Shown here in pieces: positions 1-5,433 of a stretch of DNA of 5,847 nt (the first letter of the stretch is position 1; each line of letters starts with the position of its first letter). This stretch comes from Actinomycetales bacterium. Lineage in GTDB: Bacteria; Actinomycetota; Actinomycetes; Mycobacteriales; Mycobacteriaceae. The stretch lies in the NCBI GenBank assembly GCA_012841845.1, contig DUTZ01000367.1:1-5847 (forward strand), given 5' to 3'. The notes under the pieces were generated by a model. It worked only from the letters and a program-made list of their open reading frames with translations, was not told the origin of the DNA and did not search any database. Both the position numbers and the translations under genes were made by a program.

Positions 1-5
1 GGGGC

Positions 6-389
6 TCACCGGGCCGGGGCCGCTTCCGCTGGCCGCCCGCGCCGCCACAGCACCGCCACGCCCGCCCACGACACGAGCACGCAGGCCGCCACCGCGAGCT
101 GCGCGGTGAGCAGGTGCTCGGCCGGGTAGACGACGCCGGTGAGGTAGTGGTCGATGAAGCCGCTCGAGGGCAGCGTCTCCCGGCCCGAGCGCTCGCGGGC
201 CCAGTTCTCCACGTGGGTGAGCGGGCAGTCCCAGCCGATCACCACGATCCCCAGCCCGTACGCCGCACAGGCCACGTGCGGCCAGATCAGCCGGCGCCAC
301 CGCCAGGCGAGGAACCCGCCGACCACCAGGTAGACCAGGAAACCGGCGTGGAGGAGCATGGTCGCGTCGGCCAGCAGTCGATAGGCCAT
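6..389 (-). CDS. DUF2784 family small membrane protein
   Basis: A 127-residue protein of the DUF2784 family, whose biochemical role is unknown. Three hydrophobic stretches are visible, at about residues 10-27, 37-53 and 93-115, so it should be an inner-membrane protein. Family hallmarks by eye are the G-W-D-C-P-L-T block at 52-58, followed by Glu61-Asn62, and the G-F-I-D-H-Y block at 78-83 before the last helix. The C-terminus is short, basic and Ala-rich. The ATG at 389-387 was chosen because a GGGGAG ribosome site (403-398) lies 8 nt upstream and the family match starts right there. The same frame stays open far upstream, but that extension runs antisense through the leader, the DAHP synthase and most of the prenyl synthase gene and is not coding. 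The gene is divergent from the DAHP synthase leader, with about 75 nt between the two starts. Family assignment is fairly sure; function is unknown. Confidence 0.85.
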   Translation of the reverse strand: MAYRLLADATMLLHAGFLVYLVVGGFLAWRWRRLIWPHVACAAYGLGIVVIGWDCPLTHVENWARERSGRETLPSSGFIDHYLTGVVYPAEHLLTAQLAVAACVLVSWAGVAVLWRRGRPAEAAPAR

Positions 390-417
390 GGCGAGTGCTC
401 CCCTCGTCGTCGTCACC

Positions 418-423
418 AGGCTA
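418..423 (-). promoter_or_regulatory. Possible -10 element of the DUF2784 gene
   Basis: On the minus strand TAGCCT (423-418) fits the actinobacterial TAnnnT -10 pattern. It would start transcription near 411, giving a leader of about 22 nt that contains the GGGGAG ribosome site. No convincing -35 hexamer is visible, so this is weak. Confidence 0.25.
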
Positions 424-448
424 CGAAAGTCCGCGACCCGCGCGCTTC

Positions 449-457
449 TGGTACGGT
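449..457 (+). promoter_or_regulatory. Extended -10 promoter of the aromatic leader / DAHP synthase transcript
   Basis: TGG directly followed by TACGGT (452-457) forms an extended -10 element (TGn-TAnnnT). Seven bases separate it from the ATG at 465, so the first transcribed base should be at or next to the A of that start codon and the mRNA would be leaderless. No -35 hexamer is recognisable at the usual distance, which agrees with an extended -10 promoter. The position is inferred from spacing only. Confidence 0.55.
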
Positions 458-464
458 GACCGGC

Positions 465-542
465 ATGTCGACCGCTCGCGTGTATTGGCGCTTTATGTGG
501 GCTCCGGGTGGAGCCCGCGCCGCGAGCGCACGCGTCCGCTAG
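465..542 (+). CDS. Aromatic amino acid leader peptide (attenuator peptide)
   Basis: A 25-codon ORF, ATG 465 to TAG 540-542, whose residues 6-12 read V-Y-W-R-F-M-W: Tyr (483), Trp (486), Phe (492) and Trp (498) within six codons. That combination upstream of a DAHP synthase is the signature of a leader peptide that measures charged tRNA for all three aromatic amino acids. The rest (A-P-G-G-A-R-A-A-S-A-R-V-R) is dictated by the RNA stems it overlaps. There is no ribosome site ahead of the ATG, but a -10 element ends 7 nt upstream, so translation is probably leaderless. Tyr and Phe use TAT and TTT, whereas the DAHP synthase gene uses only TAC and TTC. The peptide itself is unlikely to act; its translation is the signal. 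I recall a comparable leader called aroR ahead of aroF in Corynebacterium glutamicum (memory, unchecked). Confidence 0.85.
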   Translation: MSTARVYWRFMWAPGGARAASARVR

Positions 543-567
543 CCGGACGCACGACACCCGGAGCCCA

Positions 568-595
568 GAGGCGGTGACCATCAGGTCGCCGCCTC
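568..595 (+). other. Strong hairpin nested in the attenuator
   Basis: Bases 568-579 pair with 584-595 in a 12-bp stem (one G-U wobble, 575 with 588) capped by an ATCA tetraloop. It abuts segment 2 and would lie inside the loop closed by the 2:3 pairing. A short U-containing stretch (CGTCATTTCC, 597-606) follows, so it could itself be an intrinsic terminator or pause site. I found no strong competing partner for its arms; only a 6-bp pairing of 589-594 with 610-615 is visible. Confidence 0.6.
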
Positions 596-610
596 CCGTC
601 ATTTCCACCA

Positions 611-663
611 GGCGGATCCGGGTGCGACCCAGGGCACCGAACCACCACGGCATCCGGCCCGCC
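611..663 (+). terminator. Attenuator 3:4 hairpin (candidate terminator)
   Basis: Bases 611-615 pair with 659-663. After a small internal loop, 618-625 pair with 650-657, including one G-U. The loop is 24 nt. No U-tract follows, so if it ends transcription it does so as a U-less hairpin, or it works by another route such as pausing or Rho access. It ends 27 nt before the AGGAG of the DAHP synthase and does not cover that ribosome site directly. Confidence 0.45.
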
Positions 664-704
664 GCCAGCGAACGCCTCACGCGAGAATCCAGGAGCGAAG
701 CCCG

Positions 705-1778
705 ATGACCGTCACCGCCGAGAACCCCACCCACACCGCCGACCGGCGGGTCCTGTCCTACTCCGCGCTGCCCACGCCCACCGAGATCCTGGGCGAGATG
801 CCCCTGGGCGAAGCCCGCGAGGCGCTGGTCGAGCGGACGCGCGCCGAGGTCGCGGACGTGCTCGCCGGGCGCGACGATCGGCTGCTCGTGGTGGTGGGCC
901 CCTGCTCGGTCCACGACCCCGACGCCGCGCGCGACTACGCCGCCCGCCTCGCCGCCCTCGCCGAGGAGCTCTCCGAGGACCTGCTCGTGGTGATGCGGGT
1001 GTACTTCGAGAAGCCGCGCACCACCGTCGGCTGGAAGGGCCTCATCAACGACCCCGCGCTCGACGGCTCCTACGACATCCCGCGCGGCCTGCGCACCGCC
1101 CGCCGGCTGCTGCTCGACGTGCTGGACCTGGGTCTGCCCGTGGGCACCGAGTTCCTCGAGCCCACCAGCCCGCAGTACATCGCCGACACCGTCTCGTGGG
1201 GCGCGATCGGCGCCCGCACCACCGAGAGCCAGGTGCACCGCCAGCTCGTCTCCGGACTGTCCATGCCGGTGGGGTTCAAGAACGGGACCGACGGCGAGGT
1301 GCAGGTCGCGGTGGACGGGTGCCGATCCGCGGCGAGCCGACACGTCTTCTTCGGCACCGACGCCGAGGGACGCGCGGCCGTCGTGGAGACCGCCGGCAAC
1401 GACGACTGCCACGTGATCCTGCGCGGCGGCACCGGCGGCCCCAACCACGACCCCGCCTCCGTGGCCTCGGCCGTGGCGTCGGTCGCGAAGGTCGGGCTGC
1501 CCGGCCTGGTGATGGTGGACGCCAGCCACGCCAACTCCGGCAAGTCGCACGAGCGGCAGGCCGAGGTCGTGGGCGAGCTCGCCGAGCGCATCGCCGGCGG
1601 CGAGGAGGGCATCTCCGGACTGATGATCGAGAGCTTCCTCGAGCCCGGCGCCCAGTCCGTGGACGCTCCCGAACTCGTCTACGGCAAGTCCGTCACCGAC
1701 GCCTGCATGGGCTGGGACACCACCGCCGAGGGGCTGCGCGCGCTCGCCGCCGCGGTCCGCGCGGGTCGCCGCGGCTGA
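705..1778 (+). CDS. aroF: 3-deoxy-7-phosphoheptulonate (DAHP) synthase, class I
   Basis: Condenses phosphoenolpyruvate with erythrose 4-phosphate to DAHP, the committed step of the cytosolic shikimate pathway to Phe, Tyr and Trp. The 357-residue length fits the class I (AroF/AroG/AroH) family, unlike the longer class II enzyme of M. tuberculosis. Visible hallmarks are G-P-C-S-V-H-D at 65-71 (metal ligand Cys67), K-P-R-T-T-V-G-W-K-G at 103-112 (substrate phosphate contacts), G-A-R-T-T-E-S-Q at 169-176, D-A-S-H-A-N-S at 272-278 (ligand His275), Glu309 in I-E-S-F and Asp332 in V-T-D-A. All four metal ligands known from the E. coli enzyme are present. The ATG has an AGGAG site (691-695) 9 nt upstream. 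The preceding attenuator implies control by aromatic amino acid supply. Feedback specificity cannot be read from the sequence. The symbol follows Corynebacterium usage; aroG would also be defensible. Confidence 0.96.
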   Translation: MTVTAENPTHTADRRVLSYSALPTPTEILGEMPLGEAREALVERTRAEVADVLAGRDDRLLVVVGPCSVHDPDAARDYAARLAALAEELSEDLLVVMRVYFEKPRTTVGWKGLINDPALDGSYDIPRGLRTARRLLLDVLDLGLPVGTEFLEPTSPQYIADTVSWGAIGARTTESQVHRQLVSGLSMPVGFKNGTDGEVQVAVDGCRSAASRHVFFGTDAEGRAAVVETAGNDDCHVILRGGTGGPNHDPASVASAVASVAKVGLPGLVMVDASHANSGKSHERQAEVVGELAERIAGGEEGISGLMIESFLEPGAQSVDAPELVYGKSVTDACMGWDTTAEGLRALAAAVRAGRRG

Positions 1779-1792
1779 GCGTCGCGGGTCGG

Positions 1793-1815
1793 CGCCGCCG
1801 GACGTCTCGGCGGCG
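1793..1815 (+). terminator. GC-rich hairpin after the DAHP synthase gene
   Basis: Bases 1793-1800 pair with 1808-1815 (8 bp, CGCCGCCG with CGGCGGCG) around a 7-nt loop, 15 nt after the DAHP synthase stop. A G-rich run and no U-tract follow. It may separate this transcript from the prenyl synthase gene, which has its own apparent promoter. Confidence 0.35.
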
Positions 1816-1837
1816 GGGGAGGGGAGGCGCCGCGCGG

Positions 1838-1843
1838 TACGCT
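1838..1843 (+). promoter_or_regulatory. -10 element for a leaderless prenyl synthase transcript
   Basis: TACGCT (1838-1843) fits TAnnnT and ends exactly 7 nt before the GTG start at 1851, the same spacing as between TACGGT and the leader peptide ATG. No ribosome site is well placed before the GTG: the nearest purine run, GGGGAGGGGAGG, ends 23 nt upstream. A leaderless mRNA is therefore likely. No clear -35. Confidence 0.45.
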
Positions 1844-1850
1844 GTGCCCC

Positions 1851-2618
1851 GTGGACGCCTCCTCGCCGCTGTACTCGATCTACGAGGCGCGACTGCGCTC
1901 GTCGCTCGAGGGCGCGAGCCTGCCGCGCCACGTCGCCGTGATGGCCGACGGCAACCGTCGCTGGGCCAAGGAGGCCGGCTTCACCGACGTGAGCCACGGC
2001 TACCGCGCCGGTGCGGTGAAGATCGCCGAGATGCTGGGCTGGTGCGACGAGCTCGGCGTGGAGGTCGCGACGATCTACCTGCTGAGCACCGAGAACCTGG
2101 GCCGCGATCCGGAGGAGCTCGGTGAGCTGCTGCAGATCATCGCCGACGTGGTGGACGAGATCACCGGGCCCGGGCGCAACTGGCGGGTGCGGATCGTGGG
2201 CCGCTCGGAGATCCTGCCCGACTGGCTGGCCGAGCGCCTCGGCGCCGCCGAGCGGGCGAGCCGCGACCGGACGGGGTGCGTGGTGAACATCGCGGTCGGC
2301 TACGGCGGGCGGCACGAGATCGCCGACGCCGCCCGCGACGTGGTGGCCGAACTCATCGCCGAGGGCAAGAGCGGGCAGGAGCTCGTCGACGGCATGACGG
2401 TCGAGGCGATCGGCGCGCACCTCTACACCTCGGGCCAGCCCGACCCGGACCTGGTGATCCGCACCTCCGGGGAGCAGCGCCTCTCCGGCTTCCTGCTGTG
2501 GCAGAGCGCGTACTCCGAGATCTGGTTCACCGACGCCTTCTGGCCCGCCTTCCGCCGCATCGACTTCCTGCGCGCCCTGCGCGAGTACAGCCAGCGCAAC
2601 CGGCGGTTCGGGCAGTGA
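1851..2618 (+). CDS. uppS: Short-chain cis-prenyl diphosphate synthase (Z-farnesyl diphosphate synthase type)
   Basis: A cis-prenyltransferase (UppS family) of 255 residues. Hallmarks are M-A-D-G-N-R-R-W at 31-38 with catalytic Asp33, S-T-E-N at 79-82, R-T-S-G-E at 204-208, Arg210, and Glu223 in Y-S-E-I-W-F (Mg ligand by family comparison). Long identical blocks match, from memory, M. tuberculosis Rv1086, which adds one isopentenyl unit to geranyl diphosphate to make omega,E,Z-farnesyl diphosphate. The product then primes the longer-chain synthase for decaprenyl phosphate, the lipid carrier for wall sugars. In line with that, Leu77 occupies the place where long-chain enzymes such as E. coli UppS have a small Ala (Ala69), as Leu84 does in Rv1086. 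A product of 15 carbons is therefore predicted and the label undecaprenyl synthase would mislead. The GTG at 1851 was chosen because the family's N-terminal pattern (P-L-Y-x-x-Y-E-x-R-L) begins five residues later. Confidence 0.93.
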   Translation: MDASSPLYSIYEARLRSSLEGASLPRHVAVMADGNRRWAKEAGFTDVSHGYRAGAVKIAEMLGWCDELGVEVATIYLLSTENLGRDPEELGELLQIIADVVDEITGPGRNWRVRIVGRSEILPDWLAERLGAAERASRDRTGCVVNIAVGYGGRHEIADAARDVVAELIAEGKSGQELVDGMTVEAIGAHLYTSGQPDPDLVIRTSGEQRLSGFLLWQSAYSEIWFTDAFWPAFRRIDFLRALREYSQRNRRFGQ

Positions 2619-3280
2619 CGGCCGCGCCGGGGACGGTCACGGTCCGCGCCGTGTGTGTGGTCGACCAGCTCCTGCCCGTGCCCGGCCGGGTCGGGGTGAG
2701 CGGGATCGACAAGCGACCCGTCGACGGCCCGGTGCAGGTGCGCGAGTACGGCCTCCACGGCGACGTCCAGGCCGACCGCGAACACCACGGCGGCGTGTGG
2801 AAGGCCGTCTACCTGCTCTCGGACTCCGACGTGGCCCCGTGGGAGGGCGAGTTCGGCGGCCCGATCCCGCCCGGCTACTTCGGCGAGAACCTGCGGCTGG
2901 CCGGGACGGACACCGCGCAGCTCGTCATCGGCACCGTGCTACGGGTCGGCGAGACCCTCGAGCTGGAGATCACCACCCCGCGGATCCCGTGCCGGACCTT
3001 CGCCCACCGCGTGGACCGGCCGCGCTGGGTCCGCCGCTTCACCGAGGAGGGCCGCCCCGGCGCGTACGCGCGGGTGTTCCGGCCGGGACCGGTCGCCGCC
3101 GGCGACGAGGTCCGGGTCCTGCGCACCCCGTCCCACGGGGTGACCATCGGCCGGGTGTTCGCGGGGGTCGACGACGACGAGGTCGCGCGCCTGCTCGCCG
3201 AACACGACCGCGAGGAACTCGCCCCGAGCCTGCTCCGCAAGCTCGACCCCGCCACGGACATCCGTCCCGCGGACGACTGA
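2615..3280 (+). CDS. MOSC domain protein (YiiM-like, with C-terminal 3-alpha domain)
   Basis: A 221-residue protein with a MOSC fold at about 30-170 and a C-terminal helical stretch (174-210, starting H-G-V-T-I-G-R-V-F) resembling the 3-alpha domain of YiiM-type proteins. MOSC domains bind the molybdenum cofactor, and YiiM-type members act in reduction of N-hydroxylated compounds. The conserved features are H-H-G-G at 57-60, G-E-N-L at 90-93 and the putative cofactor-sulfur ligand Cys126 in P-R-I-P-C. No signal peptide or membrane segment is seen, so it should be cytosolic. The start taken is GTG 2615, which overlaps the prenyl synthase stop (GTGA), implying coupled translation; the ribosome site there is poor. 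In-frame GTG codons at 2651 and 2657 are alternatives that would remove up to 14 residues. The substrate is unknown and there is no metabolic link to its neighbour. Confidence 0.86.
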   Translation: MTAAPGTVTVRAVCVVDQLLPVPGRVGVSGIDKRPVDGPVQVREYGLHGDVQADREHHGGVWKAVYLLSDSDVAPWEGEFGGPIPPGYFGENLRLAGTDTAQLVIGTVLRVGETLELEITTPRIPCRTFAHRVDRPRWVRRFTEEGRPGAYARVFRPGPVAAGDEVRVLRTPSHGVTIGRVFAGVDDDEVARLLAEHDREELAPSLLRKLDPATDIRPADD

Positions 3281-3291
3281 CCTCGTCGTCG

Positions 3292-4068
3292 TCACCCCAC
3301 CGGGGTGGCCCGGCGCAACACCAGATAGCCGAGTGCGGCGGCGACCACGGCCACGCCGAGCAGGTACGCCGAGCCGGACAGTGCGGTCTGGGACACGATC
3401 CACCGGCCGATCCCGGCCCACCCCACGTTCTGCACGAGGAGCAGGAGCGCCGCCCCGATCGCGGCGAGCACCGCGATCATGAGGGTCCAGAAGCCGAGGA
3501 CCGAGGTCCGTCGGAAGACGCCCGCGAACAGGAACGTCACCACCATCACGGCCAGGCACACGCTGGCGGCCAGGACGCCCGCCCCGAGGATGCCGTTGGT
3601 GCCGGTCATGAACGGGGTGTCGAACTGGTAGGCGTGGATGCCGAAGCCGTTGGTCACGCGTTCGATCACCGCGGCCAGGGAGTAGGCGGCGCCGAAGCCC
3701 ACCGACACCGCCGCGAACGCCAGGTAGGCGCCCACCACGAACGTGCGGCGACTGAAGCTGAGCGCCATGGCGAACGGCAGCGTCTGCGTCACCGTGTAGG
3801 CGGACATGAACCCGAGCGTCCACACCGCCGCCTGGGAGGCGCCGCCGTACATCGGCTCGGCCACCGGGTCGCGGCCGTCGACCGCGCCGTGGATCCAGAA
3901 GGTGATCGCGATGGCCACCGCCCAGACCAGCACGAACACCACGGCCGGGACGATGATGAAGTTGCTGGGCACGATGAACTGCAGGCGGAACGCCGCCGGG
4001 ATGCGGGTGGCCCACGTGGTGGGCGGGGTCTGCTCGACGGCGGGGCCGTCGACGGCGGTGATGCTCAT
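3292..4068 (-). CDS. ABC transporter permease, six predicted membrane helices
   Basis: A 258-residue integral membrane protein. Hydrophobic segments fall at about 37-58, 80-103, 109-133, 160-184, 190-213 and 233-251, with a polar N-terminal tail of about 30 residues. That is the layout of ABC-2-type permeases. It is the membrane partner of the ATPase encoded just upstream: the ATG (4068-4066) overlaps the ATPase TGA (ATGA), and a GGAGGT site (4080-4075) sits 6 nt before it, inside the ATPase coding region. The substrate cannot be told. I recognise no family motif beyond the topology, so the assignment rests on hydrophobicity and operon position. A single permease gene suggests a homodimer with two ATPase copies. 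The gene converges with the MOSC gene. Confidence 0.85.
   Translation of the reverse strand: MSITAVDGPAVEQTPPTTWATRIPAAFRLQFIVPSNFIIVPAVVFVLVWAVAIAITFWIHGAVDGRDPVAEPMYGGASQAAVWTLGFMSAYTVTQTLPFAMALSFSRRTFVVGAYLAFAAVSVGFGAAYSLAAVIERVTNGFGIHAYQFDTPFMTGTNGILGAGVLAASVCLAVMVVTFLFAGVFRRTSVLGFWTLMIAVLAAIGAALLLLVQNVGWAGIGRWIVSQTALSGSAYLLGVAVVAAALGYLVLRRATPVG
3293..3307. terminator. Small hairpin between convergent genes
   Basis: CACCCC (3293-3298) and GGGGTG (3302-3307) make a 6-bp stem with a 3-nt loop. It overlaps the stop codon of the permease gene and begins 13 nt after the MOSC stop. There is no U-tract on either strand. Its place between convergent genes 11 nt apart makes a bidirectional terminator possible but unproven. 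Confidence 0.25.
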
Positions 4069-5030
4069 GGTGCGACCTCCGTGTTCACGCTGGTGAGTCG
4101 GCGTTCCGCGGCGGCGCCGGGGCGCGGGTCGGCAGCCGGGGCGTCGGCCGGGTCGTCGGTCGCCTTCCCGGACGTCAGGTGGACGATCAATTGCTGCAGG
4201 GAGACCGGCAGCACTTCGACGCCGCGGTCGCGGGCCCTCTGGAGCTCGTGCTCCTCGAGCGCGCCCAGGACCGTGACCTTGCTCAGTCGGCCGAGTGATT
4301 CGCTGTGCAGGACCTGGCGGAAGTCCGCCAGCTCCCGGACCGTGTCGGCGTGGCCGACGAGGGTCACGGCGCGTCCGCGCAGGGCGTCGGCCGGCTCGGC
4401 GAGCATGATGCGTCCCCGGTCGATCAGCACGACGTTCTCGATGAGGTTCGCGATCTCGTCGATGAGGTGGGAGGAGAGCACGATGGTGCGGGGGTGCTCG
4501 GCGTAGTCCTCGAGGAGCCGGTCGTAGAACAGTTGCCGGGCCACGGCGTCCAGGCCCATGTACGGCTCGTCGAAGAAGGTCACCTCGGCGCGCGAGGCGA
4601 GGCCGATGATCACCGCGACCGCCGACCGCTGGCCCCGGGACATCTTCTTGATCCGGGTCCTGGCCGGCACCCGGAAGTCGCGGGTCAGGCGGTCGGCCAG
4701 GTCCTGGTCCCACGTGGGGAACGCCATGGCCGCCGCGGCGAACGCCTGGCGGGCGACGCAGTCCTCGATGTACTTCTGGTCCTCGCGGACAAAGCAGATG
4801 CGGGGCAGCACCCGCTCGTTCTCGTGCGGACGCTCCCCGAACACCGACACCCGGCCGCTGGTGGGCCAGTCCTGGCCGGAGACGATTGACATGAGCGAGG
4901 TCTTGCCGGCGCCGTTGCGGCCCAGCAGTCCGTGGATGACGCCGGCCTCGAACGACACGGTCACCCCGTCGAGCGCGGTGCCGGACCGGTATCTGCGGGT
5001 GAGGTCCTCGACCTCGATGGCGTTGGTCAT
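4065..5030 (-). CDS. ABC transporter ATP-binding protein (YtrB-like)
   Basis: A 321-residue ATPase that should power the adjacent permease at the cytoplasmic face. All nucleotide-binding elements are visible: Walker A G-R-N-G-A-G-K-T at 37-44, a Q-loop with Gln85, the signature M-S-R-G-Q at 130-134 (Arg replacing the first Gly of the usual S-G-G-Q), Walker B F-F-D-E-P at 152-156 with catalytic Glu155, the D-loop G-L-D at 159-161 and the H-loop His188. After residue 220 there is an accessory domain of about 65 residues, then an Ala/Pro/Asp-rich tail from about 288 with no obvious fold. The start ATG overlaps the GntR gene's TGA (ATGA), so the two are translationally coupled. A GntR-ATPase-permease order is typical of YtrA-controlled operons; the cargo is unknown. 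Confidence 0.93.
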   Translation of the reverse strand: MTNAIEVEDLTRRYRSGTALDGVTVSFEAGVIHGLLGRNGAGKTSLMSIVSGQDWPTSGRVSVFGERPHENERVLPRICFVREDQKYIEDCVARQAFAAAAMAFPTWDQDLADRLTRDFRVPARTRIKKMSRGQRSAVAVIIGLASRAEVTFFDEPYMGLDAVARQLFYDRLLEDYAEHPRTIVLSSHLIDEIANLIENVVLIDRGRIMLAEPADALRGRAVTLVGHADTVRELADFRQVLHSESLGRLSKVTVLGALEEHELQRARDRGVEVLPVSLQQLIVHLTSGKATDDPADAPAADPRPGAAAERRLTSVNTEVAP

Positions 5031-5407
5031 CCCGCGTTCTCCTCTGACTCGGTGCGGTCTGCTGCGGTGCGGATCCGGGCCACGACGTCCTCCGTGCTCA
5101 GGCCGATGGCGCGGGCCTCGGCGAGCATGGGGGAGAGGTAGTGCTCCGCGAACTTCTGCCGTCGCTCCGCGCGGAGGATCTCTCGGGCGCCCTCGGCGAC
5201 GAACATCCCGAGGCCTCGACGTTTGACGAGGATCCCGCGGTCCACCAGGAGGTTGACCCCCTTGGCGGCGGTGGCCGGATTGATGTGGTGGAAGGCCGCG
5301 AGCTCGTTGGTCGACGGCGCGCGCTCGCCCTCCGCCAGCGAGCCGTCCAGGACGGAGGCCTCGACCCCGATGGCGATCTGCACGAAGAGCGGTCGGTCGA
5401 CCTCCAT
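5027..5407 (-). CDS. GntR-family transcriptional regulator, YtrA subfamily
   Basis: A short (126-residue) GntR regulator. Residues 1-72 form the winged helix-turn-helix: P-L-F-V-Q-I near the N-terminus, the recognition region P-S-T-N-E-L-A...N-P-A-T-A-A-K-G at 31-50, then L-V-D-R-G-I-L with the wing R-R-G-L-G-M-F-V at 63-70. Only about 50 residues follow, mostly helical and charged. That is too short for an FCD or UTRA ligand domain and typical of the YtrA subfamily, which usually represses its own ABC transporter operon. The ATG follows GGAGGGGG (5424-5417) by 9 nt. A near-perfect palindrome (5434-5457) lies just upstream of this site, suggesting autorepression. The inducing signal is unknown; relatives often respond to cell-envelope stress or antibiotics, but nothing here shows that directly. 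Confidence 0.92.
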   Translation of the reverse strand: MEVDRPLFVQIAIGVEASVLDGSLAEGERAPSTNELAAFHHINPATAAKGVNLLVDRGILVKRRGLGMFVAEGAREILRAERRQKFAEHYLSPMLAEARAIGLSTEDVVARIRTAADRTESEENAG

Positions 5408-5433
5408 GTGGCCCGTCCCCCTCCGCGTTGTTG

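Larger units (their letters stand above)
498..663 (+). promoter_or_regulatory. Ribosome-mediated attenuator of the DAHP synthase gene
   Basis: Four RNA segments can pair in alternative ways. Segment 1 (498-510) and segment 2 (555-567) form a perfect 13-bp stem. Segment 2 (555-562) also pairs perfectly over 8 bp with segment 3 (617-624), because segments 1 and 3 share TCCGGGTG. Segment 3 lies in the left arm of a hairpin with segment 4 (611-625 with 650-663). Segment 1 begins at the Trp-498 codon of the leader peptide. A ribosome halted on the Tyr, Trp or Phe codons would cover segment 1, free segment 2 for segment 3, and block hairpin 3:4. With ample aromatic amino acids 1:2 and 3:4 can both form. 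Two local hairpins also exist: 499-505 with 510-516, and 532-538 with 544-550, whose loop holds the leader stop codon. Pairings were read directly; the switching model is inference. Confidence 0.75.

Noticed and set aside
402..417. A 16-bp sequence repeated exactly at 3281-3296 (CCTCGTCGTCGTCACC)
   Set aside because: It is mostly a GTC triplet run in a GC-rich genome. The copies have different surroundings and no flanking symmetry, so chance is the simplest explanation.
114..542. A plus-strand frame of 142 codons ending at the leader peptide stop
   Set aside because: Its first part is antisense to the DUF2784 gene. A -10 element and the aromatic codons place the real start at 465.
532..550. 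7-bp hairpin around the leader stop codon as a separate terminator
   Set aside because: It lies within the translated leader and inside the 1:2 stem loop and has no U-tract. It is better treated as part of the attenuator.
390..704. T-box or metabolite riboswitch
   Set aside because: I saw no T-box sequence or known aptamer core. The aromatic codons and alternative stems explain the region better.
508..708. A plus-strand frame of 66 codons whose TGA overlaps the DAHP synthase ATG
   Set aside because: The overlap could suggest coupling, but the start would be a GTG inside the leader peptide without a ribosome site. The Arg/Pro/Ser-rich product looks non-genic and the gene has its own AGGAG site.
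6..2420. A minus-strand frame open for about 800 codons
   Set aside because: Only its last 127 codons (389-6) match a family. The rest is antisense to the leader, the DAHP synthase and the prenyl synthase, an effect of high GC at third codon positions.
2653..4506. A plus-strand frame of about 600 codons
   Set aside because: It overlaps the MOSC gene in another frame and is antisense to the permease and ATPase. Its composition is low-complexity Arg/Gly/His with no domain.
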